This document shows positions 1 through 8,881 of a stretch of 64,000 nt of DNA, piece by piece. Below the pieces are notes generated by a model, which ran no database searches, was not told the origin of the DNA, and saw nothing but the letters and a program-made list of their open reading frames with translations. A program made the translations under genes and the position numbers. This DNA is from G963556115 sp963675945. GTDB taxonomy: Bacteria; Planctomycetota; SZUA-567. The stretch lies in NCBI GenBank assembly GCA_963675945.1, contig OY780932.1:1736001-1800000 (forward strand). The letters run 5' to 3'. Numbering within the stretch: position 1 is the stretch's first letter; each line of letters starts with the position of its first letter.

Positions 1-555
1 TATGTTATCGGCCAGCAGGCTGGATACTATATTGTGAATTATCTGACAGATAAATTCGGCGAACCTAAGGGCAAAGTCGTTGATCTGCGCGGTACTTTAG
101 GGGTTGAAGCGGAAATTAACCGTTATAATGGCGCCTGGGATGTTATCAATAAGTATCCGGAAATCAAACTTGTTCAGGAGTCTGTTGTTGGTTGGTTGCA
201 GAGCAAAGCCCGTGAACGAATGACCGAGATCTTACGCGCACAACCTGAGATTGATGTGGTCTACGCGCATAATGATCCAATGGCGGTTGGAGCCTATCTT
301 GCAACCAAAGATTTAGGTCGTGAAGAAGAGATGATTTTTGTCGGTGTTGATGGCCTGAATGGTCCTGGTGGCGGTATACAGAAGGTAAAGGATGGGGTAA
401 TCAATGCGACATTCGTTTATCCGTTGTGTGCTGACAAGGCAGTTGAGGTTGGATATGAAATGCTGAGTGATCCCAACTTCACCCCTGAAAAACAGTATGC
501 TGTAGATTCACAGATGGTTACAAAAGAAAATGCAACCAAGCTCTATAAAGAGTAG
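1..555 (+). CDS. Periplasmic sugar-binding protein of an ABC transporter (5' end outside window)
   Basis: The reading frame is open from base 1, so the gene starts upstream of the window and about half of a roughly 330-residue protein is visible. The visible part matches the C-terminal lobe of ribose/galactose-type periplasmic binding proteins (Peripla_BP_4): the VVYAHNDPMAVGAYLA segment, the IFVGVDGLNGP strand-turn, and a KVKDGVINATFVYP hinge region. It would deliver a sugar or sugar-like ligand to an inner-membrane permease. No permease or ATPase follows, so these must lie upstream or elsewhere. A second binding protein follows after 80 bases. The substrate cannot be told from sequence. Confidence 0.85.
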   Translation, partial: YVIGQQAGYYIVNYLTDKFGEPKGKVVDLRGTLGVEAEINRYNGAWDVINKYPEIKLVQESVVGWLQSKARERMTEILRAQPEIDVVYAHNDPMAVGAYLATKDLGREEEMIFVGVDGLNGPGGGIQKVKDGVINATFVYPLCADKAVEVGYEMLSDPNFTPEKQYAVDSQMVTKENATKLYKE

Positions 556-635
556 TTTGCTGAGATAAGTTCTAGAGAAAACAGTGCATATTTTGTATAA
601 GCTATGGAATTCGTTTAACATGAAGAAAGGTTAAC

Positions 636-1727
636 ATGAATATAAAAAAGAGCATACTGCTTGCTTTGGGGGCGGTCTTTGCAATCTCAAGTGCAGTAAT
701 GTCAAATGTGTCGGCGGCTGAAAAACCGTTTATACCCATCGTCTCCAAGGGTGATCAGAATGATTTCTGGCAGCAGGTAAAGCTTGGGGCGAAAGCTGCT
801 GCGGATAAATACGGTGTCGACTATACCTTTGAGGGGCCGGCGGCGGAGAGTGATGTTGCAACTCAGGTGGATATTTTCAACAATGCTATGGCGAAAAATC
901 CAGTGGCAATCGCACTTGCAGCTATTGATACTACTGCCATCATCGATCAGCTGCAGTCTTGTCTGGATAATAATATTCCGGTTATTGGTTTTGATTCAGG
1001 TGTGCCAGACGCTCCCCAGGGCGCAATCTATGCCACCGCTTCTACCGATAATTATAATGCTGCCGGTATTGCTGCGGAAAAACTCTTTGCCCAGATAAAG
1101 GATAAGATTGTCGCGGCAGATTCTGAGAATCCGGTTACCATTGTCGTGATGAACTCCGATGCTTCCGGCGAATCTCTGCTCAGCCGAGGCAAAGGCTTTA
1201 GGGATGCAATGGTAGATATTATCATCAAGAATACCCCAAAGACCTTTGATGATATCAAAGTTATCGGGAATCCCGCCTATATTGCGGAAAAAAGTCCGGT
1301 ACAGGGGGATAAGGTAATTATCAACATGGTGGTTCCCGCATCCTGTTCGGCTACTGATACGACTGCTGCGGCTTATGCTGTGCTTAATAAGGTTGAATCA
1401 GATAATATTGCCGGGATGTTCTGCTCAAATGAAGCTACGGTAAAAGGGCTGCTGGCTGCAACCAGTGACGGAGAAGATCTTGGCTATAATTACAAGGACA
1501 TGGTTATTATCGGTTTTGATGCCGGTGCCGGTCAGAAGAATGCGGTACGCAAGGGTTATTTCTTTGGTTCAATTACTCAGGATCCATACTCTATAGGTTA
1601 CCGTGCGATTGAACTGGCGTACAAGGCATACAAAGGTGAAAAGGTCTCCGATGTCGATACCGGTGCTAAATTTTATGACAGTAAGAATATGGACGACCCC
1701 GACATCAAGGGACTACTCTACGATTGA
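636..1727 (+). CDS. Periplasmic sugar-binding protein of an ABC transporter
   Basis: A 363-residue exported protein. An AAGAAAGG ribosome site precedes the ATG, and residues 1-28 form a Sec signal peptide ending in VSAA. The mature part is a complete Peripla_BP_4 binding protein: the FIPIVSKGDQNDFWQQV start, a VAIALAAIDTTAIIDQL strand-helix, the VIGFDSGVPD ligand-pocket loop and a MVIIGFDAGAGQ loop in the second lobe. It is same-strand with the partial binding protein upstream, and the two are only distantly alike. Two binding proteins in a row without a permease suggest either an operon whose transport genes lie upstream or a binding protein used for sensing. A hairpin terminator follows at 1889. 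Confidence 0.88.
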   Translation: MNIKKSILLALGAVFAISSAVMSNVSAAEKPFIPIVSKGDQNDFWQQVKLGAKAAADKYGVDYTFEGPAAESDVATQVDIFNNAMAKNPVAIALAAIDTTAIIDQLQSCLDNNIPVIGFDSGVPDAPQGAIYATASTDNYNAAGIAAEKLFAQIKDKIVAADSENPVTIVVMNSDASGESLLSRGKGFRDAMVDIIIKNTPKTFDDIKVIGNPAYIAEKSPVQGDKVIINMVVPASCSATDTTAAAYAVLNKVESDNIAGMFCSNEATVKGLLAATSDGEDLGYNYKDMVIIGFDAGAGQKNAVRKGYFFGSITQDPYSIGYRAIELAYKAYKGEKVSDVDTGAKFYDSKNMDDPDIKGLLYD

Positions 1728-1888
1728 TTTGTCAGACCTGAATTGTTGCCAGAGTAAATGGAGTACCGTGTGCTGCTGGTCGTAATGCAGGAATTCATCC
1801 TAACATGTTTCGGCTTCACGACATTGATATACATTTGCTTAGTATGCTGGTTGCACCTATTGTCTGTCTGAACCAGTTGAATAACAAT

Positions 1889-1932
1889 CCCCAAGCCGGA
1901 GTACTATTCGGTTTGGGGACTATGTTTTTTTA
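1889..1932 (+). terminator. Intrinsic terminator after the binding-protein genes
   Basis: A 10-bp stem (CCCCAAGCCG at 1889-1898 pairing with CGGTTTGGGG at 1909-1918, one G-U pair) is followed by an eight-T run at 1924-1931. It stops transcription of the upstream binding-protein operon before the convergent sulfur-transport genes. Confidence 0.8.
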
Positions 1933-1969
1933 TAAGTAAGTTGTGCTTATAACGAGTACGTATGGGGTG

Positions 1970-2500
1970 TTACAGGTCTTGCTGTTCAAAGTAGCTGAAG
2001 AGGGCGATAAAGAGGATGGTCAGCACCCCGATGATCGGCCAGGGGGAGATATCCAGGATGCCGGGGAGGGTGAGCTTGCCGTAGGCGCCCCAACTGAGAA
2101 TGTTGTCTTTGAGCGCAGGCTCTACCTCGGCGTAGATCCCGGCGCCGATGAGCATGCCGATTACCGCGGGAATAGCATGGAAGCGTCCTTCACCGATAGC
2201 GGCCAGTGAGGTGCCGGGGCAGTAGCCGACTATCGCCCAGCCGATACCGAAGATAGCTCCGCCGATCAGGTTGGCGCCGACGACGGTTGACTTGATACTG
2301 AGGGGAACCAGGCCGAATTCGACCAGGAGGTTGATCCCGATCATGCCGACGATGACCGCTGTGAGCATGAATTTGAGGATGGTCATATCTTTGAGGAGCA
2401 TGGCGCCTACCTGCTTCTCAAATCTGGCGACCCTGCCTTGCTGCAGGAGGGCGCCGAAGATGATACCGGTGATGAGACCGAGCCAGAGTTCTGTAGACAT
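1970..2500 (-). CDS. YeeE/YedE family membrane protein, second half of a split transporter
   Basis: A 176-residue membrane protein with about four transmembrane segments. It carries the YeeE/YedE (DUF395, sulf_transp) core motif GYCPGTSLAAIGEGR around residues 112-126, whose cysteine corresponds to the conserved thiol used in thiosulfate uptake in characterised family members. The next gene upstream encodes the other half, and the start codon lies three bases beyond its stop, so the two are co-translated and probably assemble as a heterodimer resembling the two repeats of full-length YeeE. A GGGGGAA ribosome site lies inside the upstream gene. The likely role is moving a reduced sulfur compound across the inner membrane; the exact substrate is unknown. 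Confidence 0.85.
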   Translation of the reverse strand: MSTELWLGLITGIIFGALLQQGRVARFEKQVGAMLLKDMTILKFMLTAVIVGMIGINLLVEFGLVPLSIKSTVVGANLIGGAIFGIGWAIVGYCPGTSLAAIGEGRFHAIPAVIGMLIGAGIYAEVEPALKDNILSWGAYGKLTLPGILDISPWPIIGVLTILFIALFSYFEQQDL

Positions 2501-2503
2501 GAG

Positions 2504-3037
2504 TTATTCCCCCTTCTTGTTATAGATTAGGTTGGCAGTAATGACCCCGGCGATGAAGAAGCCGGCCATAGCGAGGTAGCCGCTGAGCGAGAGTTGCATC
2601 AGTCCGCTCAGTCCGTGGCCGCTCGGGCAGCCTCCGGCGAGACGGGCGCCGAACATGGCGATCGCGCCGCCGAGCAAGGCGAAGAAGCCACGCAGCGGTC
2701 GGCTGGTGCCGAAATTATCCTTCCAGATCGGCGGGGAGCATTCTACGGCAAAGGAACGGGTGAGGATTGCGGCGAGGAAGCTACCGATGAGTACGCCGAT
2801 GACCAGCATGAACTGCCAGTCTAGCTTTACCTTCTTGCTCTGAAAGTACTGGTTCTCGGCGACATGCTCTGGAGCGACTACCTCTTCGAGCATGCCGGTA
2901 GCTCGGACAAAGGTGGTCGAGGCGCCGAGATACTTGGGTTTGCCGAGTTGTTGGGTGCTGATGTATACCGAGATTACCGCGAGTAGACCTACAAGTGCGC
3001 CCGCCAGATACGGCCGCCAGGAAAAATTCTTCTTCAT
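2504..3037 (-). CDS. YeeE/YedE family membrane protein, first half of a split transporter
   Basis: A 177-residue membrane protein starting at the ATG at 3037, chosen because GGAGGAG sits seven bases upstream; the frame extends further 5' but without a ribosome site. It has an N-terminal transmembrane segment (residues 8-25), a hydrophilic loop, and then two or three segments including the family signature GGCPSGHGLSG near residues 136-146. That cysteine is the hallmark of YeeE/YedE sulfur-compound transporters. The partner subunit follows after three bases. No TusA or rhodanese gene, the usual neighbours, is present. Confidence 0.87.
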   Translation of the reverse strand: MKKNFSWRPYLAGALVGLLAVISVYISTQQLGKPKYLGASTTFVRATGMLEEVVAPEHVAENQYFQSKKVKLDWQFMLVIGVLIGSFLAAILTRSFAVECSPPIWKDNFGTSRPLRGFFALLGGAIAMFGARLAGGCPSGHGLSGLMQLSLSGYLAMAGFFIAGVITANLIYNKKGE

Positions 3038-3273
3038 AACACTCCTCCAAACCAAGAAAAAAAGACTACAAAACAGTATTTGTAGATAACCTATATAAAG
3101 ACAATTCAAAAGAATTGCCTATTCTGTTCTGGATTGGGTGTATCTGTTTGAATCCTACCGCCTACACTTTGACTCTGCCTACATTTTCAAGATTACATAT
3201 TGACGTCGTGCTTTGCAACAATATTATCCTCCGGGAAATAATATTGTTGCAAGCAGAGCAAATTAAAAAGAAC

Positions 3274-3301
3274 TTGACAAAAAAGTAGCCCTGTTTATAC
3301 T
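3274..3301 (+). promoter_or_regulatory. Sigma70-type promoter for the osmoprotectant operon leader
   Basis: A perfect TTGACA (3274-3279) and a TATACT (3296-3301) with a 16-base spacer, in an AT-rich stretch. It would start a transcript near 3308, about 320 bases ahead of the first codon of the osmoprotectant ABC operon. Confidence 0.75.
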
Positions 3302-3307
3302 TTTAAA

Positions 3308-3573
3308 TATAATTGAATAAGTTTTTACTGAGTGAAGTAAATTGAACGAGTAGCTGGGATTGCGAGCTCTGTGACGAATTTTATATTTCGGCATGGGTGT
3401 AAGTTTTCTATGAAGTGGCCAAAATTTAATTGAAAAACCATTGTTAGAACTGAGGTCTATCCAGGGTCGATAACGGCAACGGATTATACTATAACTTTAT
3501 GGTATACTAACGAGCTCTCGTAGCGAAGTTGAGGCACTCTAACTCTAAATGAGTTAGAGTGCCTTATTTTTTG
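3308..3573 (+). ncRNA. Candidate structured leader RNA or small RNA ahead of the osmoprotectant operon
   Basis: Between the promoter at 3274 and the terminator at 3532-3573 there is no plausible open frame, but there are repeated short complementary elements: GAGCTC palindromes at about 3364 and 3512 and a small hairpin around 3485-3508. A promoter, a 265-base untranslated segment and an intrinsic terminator just upstream of a transport operon is the layout of an attenuator or riboswitch, or of an independent small RNA. I do not recognise a known riboswitch consensus in it. Confidence 0.45.
3532..3573 (+). terminator. Intrinsic terminator inside the osmoprotectant operon leader
   Basis: A perfect 14-bp stem (AGGCACTCTAACTC at 3532-3545 with GAGTTAGAGTGCCT at 3551-3564), a five-base loop and a T-rich tail to 3573. 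No gene precedes it, so it either ends a small RNA or conditionally attenuates the operon that starts 53 bases later. Confidence 0.9.
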
Positions 3574-3625
3574 TCTGGACTTGAGCGAGGATAGAGTGGA
3601 ATCAGGCAGAAAACGGGAGGTAGGA

Positions 3626-4750
3626 ATGATACACCTGGAGCAGGTGGTAAAGAGTTATGATCAGCAGGTGAATATCGTAGATAACCTTGATCTACGGATT
3701 CATAAGGGTGAGTTTGTGGTGCTGGTGGGTGAGAGTGGTTGTGGTAAGACTACAACCATGAAGATGATCAATCGTCTGATCGAACCTACCAGGGGGAAGG
3801 TCTTGATCAATGGTGAGGATATCAGTAGGGTTGACGGCAATGAACTTCGCCGGAATATCGGTTATGTGATTCAGAATGTCGGACTGCTGCCGCACCTGAG
3901 CATTGAGAAGAATATCGCTACCGTACCATTGCTCTGCGGTAAAGACGAAGTAGAGGTGAACAAGAAGGTGGCAGAACTGCTGGAGATGATCGAACTGCCG
4001 GCAGAGGAGTATGCGCAGCGTTATCCGCGAGAGCTCAGCGGCGGGCAGCAGCAGCGCGTAGGTGTGGCTAGAGCGCTCGCCAATGACCCGGATATTATCT
4101 TGATGGATGAGCCGTTCAGTGCGCTAGATCCGTTGACCCGTGAGCAGCTCCAGGATGAGCTGCTCAAATTACAGGATGAGCTGCATAAGACCATTGTCTT
4201 TGTAACCCATGATATTGATGAGGCGCTCAAGCTGGGGGATAGAATTGCGGTGATGCAGGGCGGGAAGATCCTTCAGTATGCTGAGCCGGAGGAACTGCTG
4301 AAGAATCCGCTAAATGAATTTGTTGAGAATTTTGTCGGCAAGGACAGGCTCTGGAAGACGCCGGATATGCTCAAAGCCGAGGATATTATGAGTCGGCGGG
4401 TCGTCAAGATTGCCCCGAACCGTTCGGTAGTATATGCTATCGAATTGATGAAGGAGCATGGGGTACGTGAGTTATTGGTGGTTGAGGGTAGCAGGCTGCT
4501 CGGAGTGGTAGGGAGCAACCGGATCAAAGGTACCGGCGATACCAGGATTAAGATGCGCGATATTATGAAGGTGGATATTGTCAAGGTGCCACGGGATATG
4601 TGTCTGGTGGAGGTACTGAATATCCGTAAGGAGCGGAAGGTGGCTTATATCTCGGTGCTTGATGAGCAGGAGAAGATAGTCGGAATCATTACCGATACGA
4701 GTATTCTCAATGTCTTGACCGATATTGTGCCGGAGATGGAGGAGTATTAA
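3626..4750 (+). CDS. Osmoprotectant (glycine betaine/choline-type) ABC transporter ATPase with CBS domains
   Basis: A 374-residue OpuCA/ProV-type ATPase. The ATG at 3626 is chosen over an upstream TTG because GGGAGG lies just before it. It has Walker A GESGCGKTT (residues 37-45), ABC signature LSGGQQQR, Walker B IILMDEP and the H-loop VFVTHDIDEAL. After residue 240 come two CBS motifs (EDIMSRRVVKIAP and MRDIMKVDIVKVP), which in OpuA-type systems sense ionic strength or adenine nucleotides. Its stop overlaps the permease start by one base (TAATG), so the two are translationally coupled. It energises uptake of a quaternary-ammonium osmolyte; choline, carnitine and betaine cannot be told apart here. 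Confidence 0.93.
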   Translation: MIHLEQVVKSYDQQVNIVDNLDLRIHKGEFVVLVGESGCGKTTTMKMINRLIEPTRGKVLINGEDISRVDGNELRRNIGYVIQNVGLLPHLSIEKNIATVPLLCGKDEVEVNKKVAELLEMIELPAEEYAQRYPRELSGGQQQRVGVARALANDPDIILMDEPFSALDPLTREQLQDELLKLQDELHKTIVFVTHDIDEALKLGDRIAVMQGGKILQYAEPEELLKNPLNEFVENFVGKDRLWKTPDMLKAEDIMSRRVVKIAPNRSVVYAIELMKEHGVRELLVVEGSRLLGVVGSNRIKGTGDTRIKMRDIMKVDIVKVPRDMCLVEVLNIRKERKVAYISVLDEQEKIVGIITDTSILNVLTDIVPEMEEY

Positions 4751-5397
4751 TGAGTGTTATAAATTATATTCTGGAGCATTACGCAGAGATGTTGCAACGG
4801 GTTATGGAGCATGTATTCCTGGCTGGGGTGAGTGTGTTGATCGCTTGTGTGATCGGTATTCCGGTGGGATTTATGGTTACTAATAACAAACGCCTGTCGG
4901 CGATTGTTATCAATATTGCCAATATCATTCAGACTATCCCCTCGCTGGCGCTCTTTGCTTTTGCCATCCCTGTCTTTGGCGTAGGGGCGAAACCGGCGAT
5001 CTTCGCACTGAGTCTGTATGCGTTACTACCGATAATAAAAAATACTCTGATTGGCATAAATAATGTCGATCCGGCGATTATCGAAGCGGCAAGGGGAATG
5101 GGGATGTCCACGGGACAAATTATGTTCAAGGTAGAGGTGCCGCTGGCGATTTCAGTGATTATGGGTGGCGTGAGGATTGCGACGGTGACCTCCATCGGTA
5201 TTGCGACCATTGCGGTATTGATCGGTGCGGGCGGGCTGGGGCAGGTGATCTACCAGGGTATAAGCATGATGGATTATGACATGATCTTTGCCGGGGCGTT
5301 CTTCTCGGCGCTTCTGGCACTGATTGTGGATTATTTGCTCGGTATTGTGGAGAAGCATCTGACCTCTGAGGGAATTGTCAATAACACCAAGGTATAG
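4750..5397 (+). CDS. Osmoprotectant ABC transporter permease
   Basis: A 215-residue inner-membrane protein with five to six transmembrane segments and the BPD_transp_1 EAA loop (EAARGMGMSTGQIMFKVEVP, residues 115-134). It matches OpuCB/YehW-type permeases. Only one permease gene is present, so the channel is presumably a homodimer, unlike the two-permease opuC operons. It is coupled by a one-base overlap to the ATPase and followed after 11 bases by the binding protein. Confidence 0.92.
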   Translation: MSVINYILEHYAEMLQRVMEHVFLAGVSVLIACVIGIPVGFMVTNNKRLSAIVINIANIIQTIPSLALFAFAIPVFGVGAKPAIFALSLYALLPIIKNTLIGINNVDPAIIEAARGMGMSTGQIMFKVEVPLAISVIMGGVRIATVTSIGIATIAVLIGAGGLGQVIYQGISMMDYDMIFAGAFFSALLALIVDYLLGIVEKHLTSEGIVNNTKV

Positions 5398-5408
5398 GAA
5401 AGAGATCT

Positions 5409-6305
5409 ATGAAGAAAATTATGATGGTTATTATAGTGCTGCTGGTTGCGGCTGGAATTTACTATTATGCTGCCGATACGCAGAAAAAGAATGAAGTGAT
5501 CAGGGTCGGGCATAAGGACTTTACTGAGATGCGGCTGGCTGGGCAGTTGATTGCGGTCTATCTGGAAAATAAAGGGTTTGAGGTCAAGGTGATCGAGCTC
5601 AGCGGGACTATGCTGATTTATACCGCGCTCAAGACCGGGGAAATCGATATCTATCCAGAGTATACGGGTACCGCGTATGGGGCGATCCTTAAACAGACAA
5701 AGATTCTCGATCCGCAGGCGACTTATGATTATGTCAAGAAGACCTGTGTAGAGAAGGACGGTATTACCTGGGCTGAGCCTTTCGGCTTTAATAATACCTA
5801 TGTCCTCTCGGTGCGCAGCGATACGCAGAAGAAGTATGACCTCAAGACGGTATCAGATCTGGTAAAGGTGGCGCCGGAGTTCAAACTCGGCTGTGACAAA
5901 GAGTTTCAGAATCGTACCGATGGGCTCAAGGGGCTGCAGGAGGCTTACGGCGGGTTGGATTTTAAGAGTGTTATCCCGATGGATCAGGGGTTGACCTACG
6001 CGGCGCTCAATAACGAGGATATTGATGTGAATGTTTCATACAGTACCGATGGGAGAATTATGAAGTTCAAACTGAAGAATCTGCAGGATGATAAGAATTT
6101 TTTCCCGCCTTATTATCTGACCCCGATTATGCAGCTCAAGTTTGCAGAGACACACCCGGAGGTGGTAGAAGCGCTAGAGGAGCTCGGCAGTCATTGGGAT
6201 GATGCGTCTATGCAGAAGTATAATCTCATGGTCGATGAAGGCAAGGATCCGCAAGAGGTGGCGATGCTGATGCTGGAGAATGCCGGAATTATTCAGCGGA
6301 AATAG
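5409..6305 (+). CDS. Osmoprotectant ABC transporter substrate-binding protein (OpuAC domain)
   Basis: A 298-residue exported protein. Residues 1-20 are a hydrophobic Sec signal or membrane anchor with no lipobox cysteine. The rest is an OpuAC-type domain: RVGHKDFTEMRLAGQLIA, the ELSGTMLIYTALKTGEIDIY segment with the conserved YPEYTG, and DVNVSYSTDGRI near the C-terminus. It captures the osmolyte in the periplasm for the coupled permease and ATPase. AGGAAAGAG precedes the ATG. The operon ends at the terminator at 6336. Confidence 0.92.
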   Translation: MKKIMMVIIVLLVAAGIYYYAADTQKKNEVIRVGHKDFTEMRLAGQLIAVYLENKGFEVKVIELSGTMLIYTALKTGEIDIYPEYTGTAYGAILKQTKILDPQATYDYVKKTCVEKDGITWAEPFGFNNTYVLSVRSDTQKKYDLKTVSDLVKVAPEFKLGCDKEFQNRTDGLKGLQEAYGGLDFKSVIPMDQGLTYAALNNEDIDVNVSYSTDGRIMKFKLKNLQDDKNFFPPYYLTPIMQLKFAETHPEVVEALEELGSHWDDASMQKYNLMVDEGKDPQEVAMLMLENAGIIQRK

Positions 6306-6335
6306 CTGGGGGTGGTTGTAGGATATAATTTTCCG

Positions 6336-6371
6336 AACGGGGATACAGATGGCTGTATCCCCGTTTTTTTA
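6336..6371 (+). terminator. Intrinsic terminator of the osmoprotectant operon
   Basis: A perfect 13-bp stem (AACGGGGATACAG with CTGTATCCCCGTT) around an ATGG loop, followed by seven T residues. Lies 31 bases after the binding-protein stop. Confidence 0.95.
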
Positions 6372-6412
6372 GAGCTTAGTCGGGTTATGCGCGTAAAGGC
6401 GGGCATAGGGCC

Positions 6413-6874
6413 TTAGCCGTGCTTGGCGCTCAGTTCTTCGAAGATATTGCAGGCATAGCCGACAAATACGGCGCAGGGACGGGTTGCGTAGTAGTCCTTG
6501 GTGCGCGCCATGGGGCTACAGGAGAAATGTGCCTTGGCCTCGGTGAGCAGCTCCTTGCAGATGCTGGTATGGAACATCTGGCTGAAGAGGGCTTCCGCGT
6601 CCTTGATCAACTGGTAGTAGTTACGCTTGGCGACAATGTCGGTGGGGTCATAATCACCAAATTTGAGACCGAGAAGGATTGCGGTACCGCTCAGGGCGCC
6701 GCAGGTGCGGCGCAGGCTGCCGAGCCCACCGCCGAAGCCGGAAGCGAGTCTTTTGCCGATATCATGAGCTATGCCGAAATCCTTGCAGTAGGCGCAGACT
6801 ACGCTCTGACTGCAGTTGTAGCCGCTATTGAAGAATTCAATAGCTTTCATGGCTTTGGTTGAGTGTGCATTCAT
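6413..6874 (-). CDS. C-GCAxxG-C-C family putative redox protein
   Basis: A 153-residue cytosolic protein with the family pattern of spaced cysteines: NCSQSVVCAYC near residues 20-30, the CGALSGTAILLG core near residue 58, and single cysteines near residues 105 and 118. Members of this C_GCAxxG_C_C family occur in anaerobes and are assumed to bind a metal or act in thiol redox chemistry; no reaction is established. It is monocistronic and convergent with the osmoprotectant operon. Confidence 0.85.
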   Translation of the reverse strand: MNAHSTKAMKAIEFFNSGYNCSQSVVCAYCKDFGIAHDIGKRLASGFGGGLGSLRRTCGALSGTAILLGLKFGDYDPTDIVAKRNYYQLIKDAEALFSQMFHTSICKELLTEAKAHFSCSPMARTKDYYATRPCAVFVGYACNIFEELSAKHG

Positions 6875-7248
6875 GTTTTCTCTTTAGTATGAGTAGGTCT
6901 TGAATAAATAATTAAATTTAAGCTATATTATTCTCTTCCTGCTGGTGTAGGCAAGGGTTTTGTTCAAGAAATTACACTGGATGCGGGTGGTTACCCAGAG
7001 TATACGGCTGCTGCCTGGTTGCGTCGGCGATTAACGGATAAATATATCTGTATTAACAGGATAATTAGCACTTAGCGGGATTGTGTTAGGTTTAAGTTAA
7101 GAAGGTTTGGCTTTTTTGTAATAGGCTGTTATTTTTGTGTATTCTTTGATAGAATCAATAGTAAAAAATGTGTAGAATGGGCGGTGTAGGATCTTCGTGC
7201 AGAACAGGCTGGTTGTGTGGCAGCTTACACTGATAATTGAGGGATGGA
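6875..7248 (+). other. Intergenic stretch, nothing identified
   Basis: A mixed-composition, AT-rich spacer between divergent genes. I see no open frame with a ribosome site, no strong hairpin with a T-run and no match to the repeat families found further right. Confidence 0.5.
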
Positions 7249-7878
7249 ATGGATAAGCAAAATAAAGGTAAGGTGTTGCAGATCGTGGCTATACTGCTGA
7301 TTGTACTCGGGGCGGTGCTGCTGTTCTTCAGTCCAGACAAGTTTGAAAACGGCAGGATCTGTGGCGGGGTGGGGCTCCTGGTCGGAATGGTGGCGCTGAT
7401 CTACTGGCGGCGGGGGCAGTGTTGTAAGTATGATTCAGAGAAACTCAAGGAGCGTATAAATAATACCCTTGATCCGCAGAAGGATGAACATAACCGGATT
7501 GAGGCGTACGCAGATGAACTCTGTAAACTGAATCTCAGTCTCCGTCTGGAGCGGGGAGTCCCGCATGTTATCGTCAATCGGTGTGAAGGGATGATAGATC
7601 AATTGCTCAGGATTATCCCCAAGGCGCTGGATAAGATGACACGTTCTGAGACTACCTTTGAACTCGTGCGCCTTGCCGAGTCATATCTGCCTGGGCTGCT
7701 CAGGCAGTATCTGGAGTTGAGTGAGGCCGGGAGGAAGAAGCGAGAGGAGTGTCTGATTAATCAGCTTGATGAATTATTCAAGTATATTACCGATGTGGCT
7801 GAGAAGCTGGACAAAGGTCAGGCGCAAGAGTTTGATCGGGCGAGCGGATTTCTGAAGACCAGGTTTAGCCAGGTTTAG
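7249..7878 (+). CDS. Membrane protein with XpaC-like helical domain
   Basis: A 209-residue protein; the ATG at 7249 is preferred to a TTG 12 bases earlier because GAGGGATGGA leads directly to it. Residues 8-27 and 37-51 are two transmembrane helices ending in a basic, cysteine-containing WRRGQCC segment, followed by a soluble helical domain. The segment ETTFELVRLAESYLPGLLRQ and the helix-rich end resemble XpaC/5-bromo-4-chloroindolyl phosphate hydrolysis family proteins, which often neighbour TelA genes; no TelA is present here. The family function is unclear and the assignment is tentative. Confidence 0.6.
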   Translation: MDKQNKGKVLQIVAILLIVLGAVLLFFSPDKFENGRICGGVGLLVGMVALIYWRRGQCCKYDSEKLKERINNTLDPQKDEHNRIEAYADELCKLNLSLRLERGVPHVIVNRCEGMIDQLLRIIPKALDKMTRSETTFELVRLAESYLPGLLRQYLELSEAGRKKREECLINQLDELFKYITDVAEKLDKGQAQEFDRASGFLKTRFSQV

Positions 7879-7990
7879 GCTGGAGCGTGAGGGGTATGAA
7901 CTCTGGGGCTTGTTGGTTGCTACAGGTGCCGGGTGAACGGAGTGTACTTTGAGCCGGTAGGGAATAAGTATTTTGAGATAAGGAGAAGTG

Positions 7991-8656
7991 ATGTCTGGTA
8001 TGCGGCTAAGATCAAATGTAGCTGAAAGGCGTATTGATATGATTCGTTCGATTCAGCCTTTCGGTATTCTGCCTAAGAATGAGCGTTTTAAATATAAGAT
8101 CTCCGATGTGAAGAAGGACGGGGTGATAAGGTTTGATCAGCGTACCTTCAAGGTGATTGGGGTATCTAGCTATACCGAGGCGGATAGTAATTGGCAGAAG
8201 AAGACCGCGGCGGCATACTCCCTGACTGAGCTGGTACTCTTTGATTTCGGTACGGCGCGGATCTGGTATCTGGACTGGTCGTTGAATGCAGCGTCTGAGA
8301 TTGAGATAACCTTGGGGGTTAAAAAACTTGGTTCAGAGGACAAGACGAAGATATTCTATACTGATGGCACTTCGGTAGACATTGCCGATATCGCCAAAAT
8401 TTGCAAGGGACAGAAGCAGCTCTGCTTTGATAAACTGGTATTTGAGTATAGAGAAGATTCAGATATGGTCTATGAACCGGAGGAGGGGGAGTCGACTTAT
8501 ATTAATATGGCAGAGTTTGAAGGTAGGTTCGGACTCTGGTTTACCGTCGAATCCTGGAGTAGTTCGCCTGAGGACGCTGGTTCTTGGGGATATGATATCT
8601 GGGTTTCCAAGAATATTTACGCTGAAGATATTGAGATTATCGCACTGGGGGCGTAA
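7991..8656 (+). CDS. DUF4178-like protein
   Basis: A 221-residue cytosolic protein. The ATG at 7991 follows AGGAG with a five-base gap. The central part (residues about 30-125) is a beta-rich domain with the pattern of DUF4178: a short strand around IRFDQRTFKVIGVSSYTEAD, then ELVLFDFGTARIWYLDW. A second beta-rich part follows. DUF4178 genes often sit beside membrane-stress genes, which agrees with the XpaC-like gene upstream; the two may form one transcription unit 110 bases apart. No catalytic motif is evident. Confidence 0.6.
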   Translation: MSGMRLRSNVAERRIDMIRSIQPFGILPKNERFKYKISDVKKDGVIRFDQRTFKVIGVSSYTEADSNWQKKTAAAYSLTELVLFDFGTARIWYLDWSLNAASEIEITLGVKKLGSEDKTKIFYTDGTSVDIADIAKICKGQKQLCFDKLVFEYREDSDMVYEPEEGESTYINMAEFEGRFGLWFTVESWSSSPEDAGSWGYDIWVSKNIYAEDIEIIALGA

Positions 8657-8881
8657 TGATAGACTGTGAGTTGTACTGCCGTGAAGCGTGAGTTGGGTTG
8701 GGGGAAGCGAAGATGGTGAGTGTGGGCTGTAGACGCGGGGCATGGTCTTTTTTGTCTCGGCTCCCAAGCGCTAGGTAGATATAGTCTGGGCGTAGGGAGG
8801 TGCGACGGGGTTAGCGGTAGGGTTGCGCGTATCGAGGTTGGGGCGTATGATTATTTATAACATTTGAATTTAGGATGAGAT

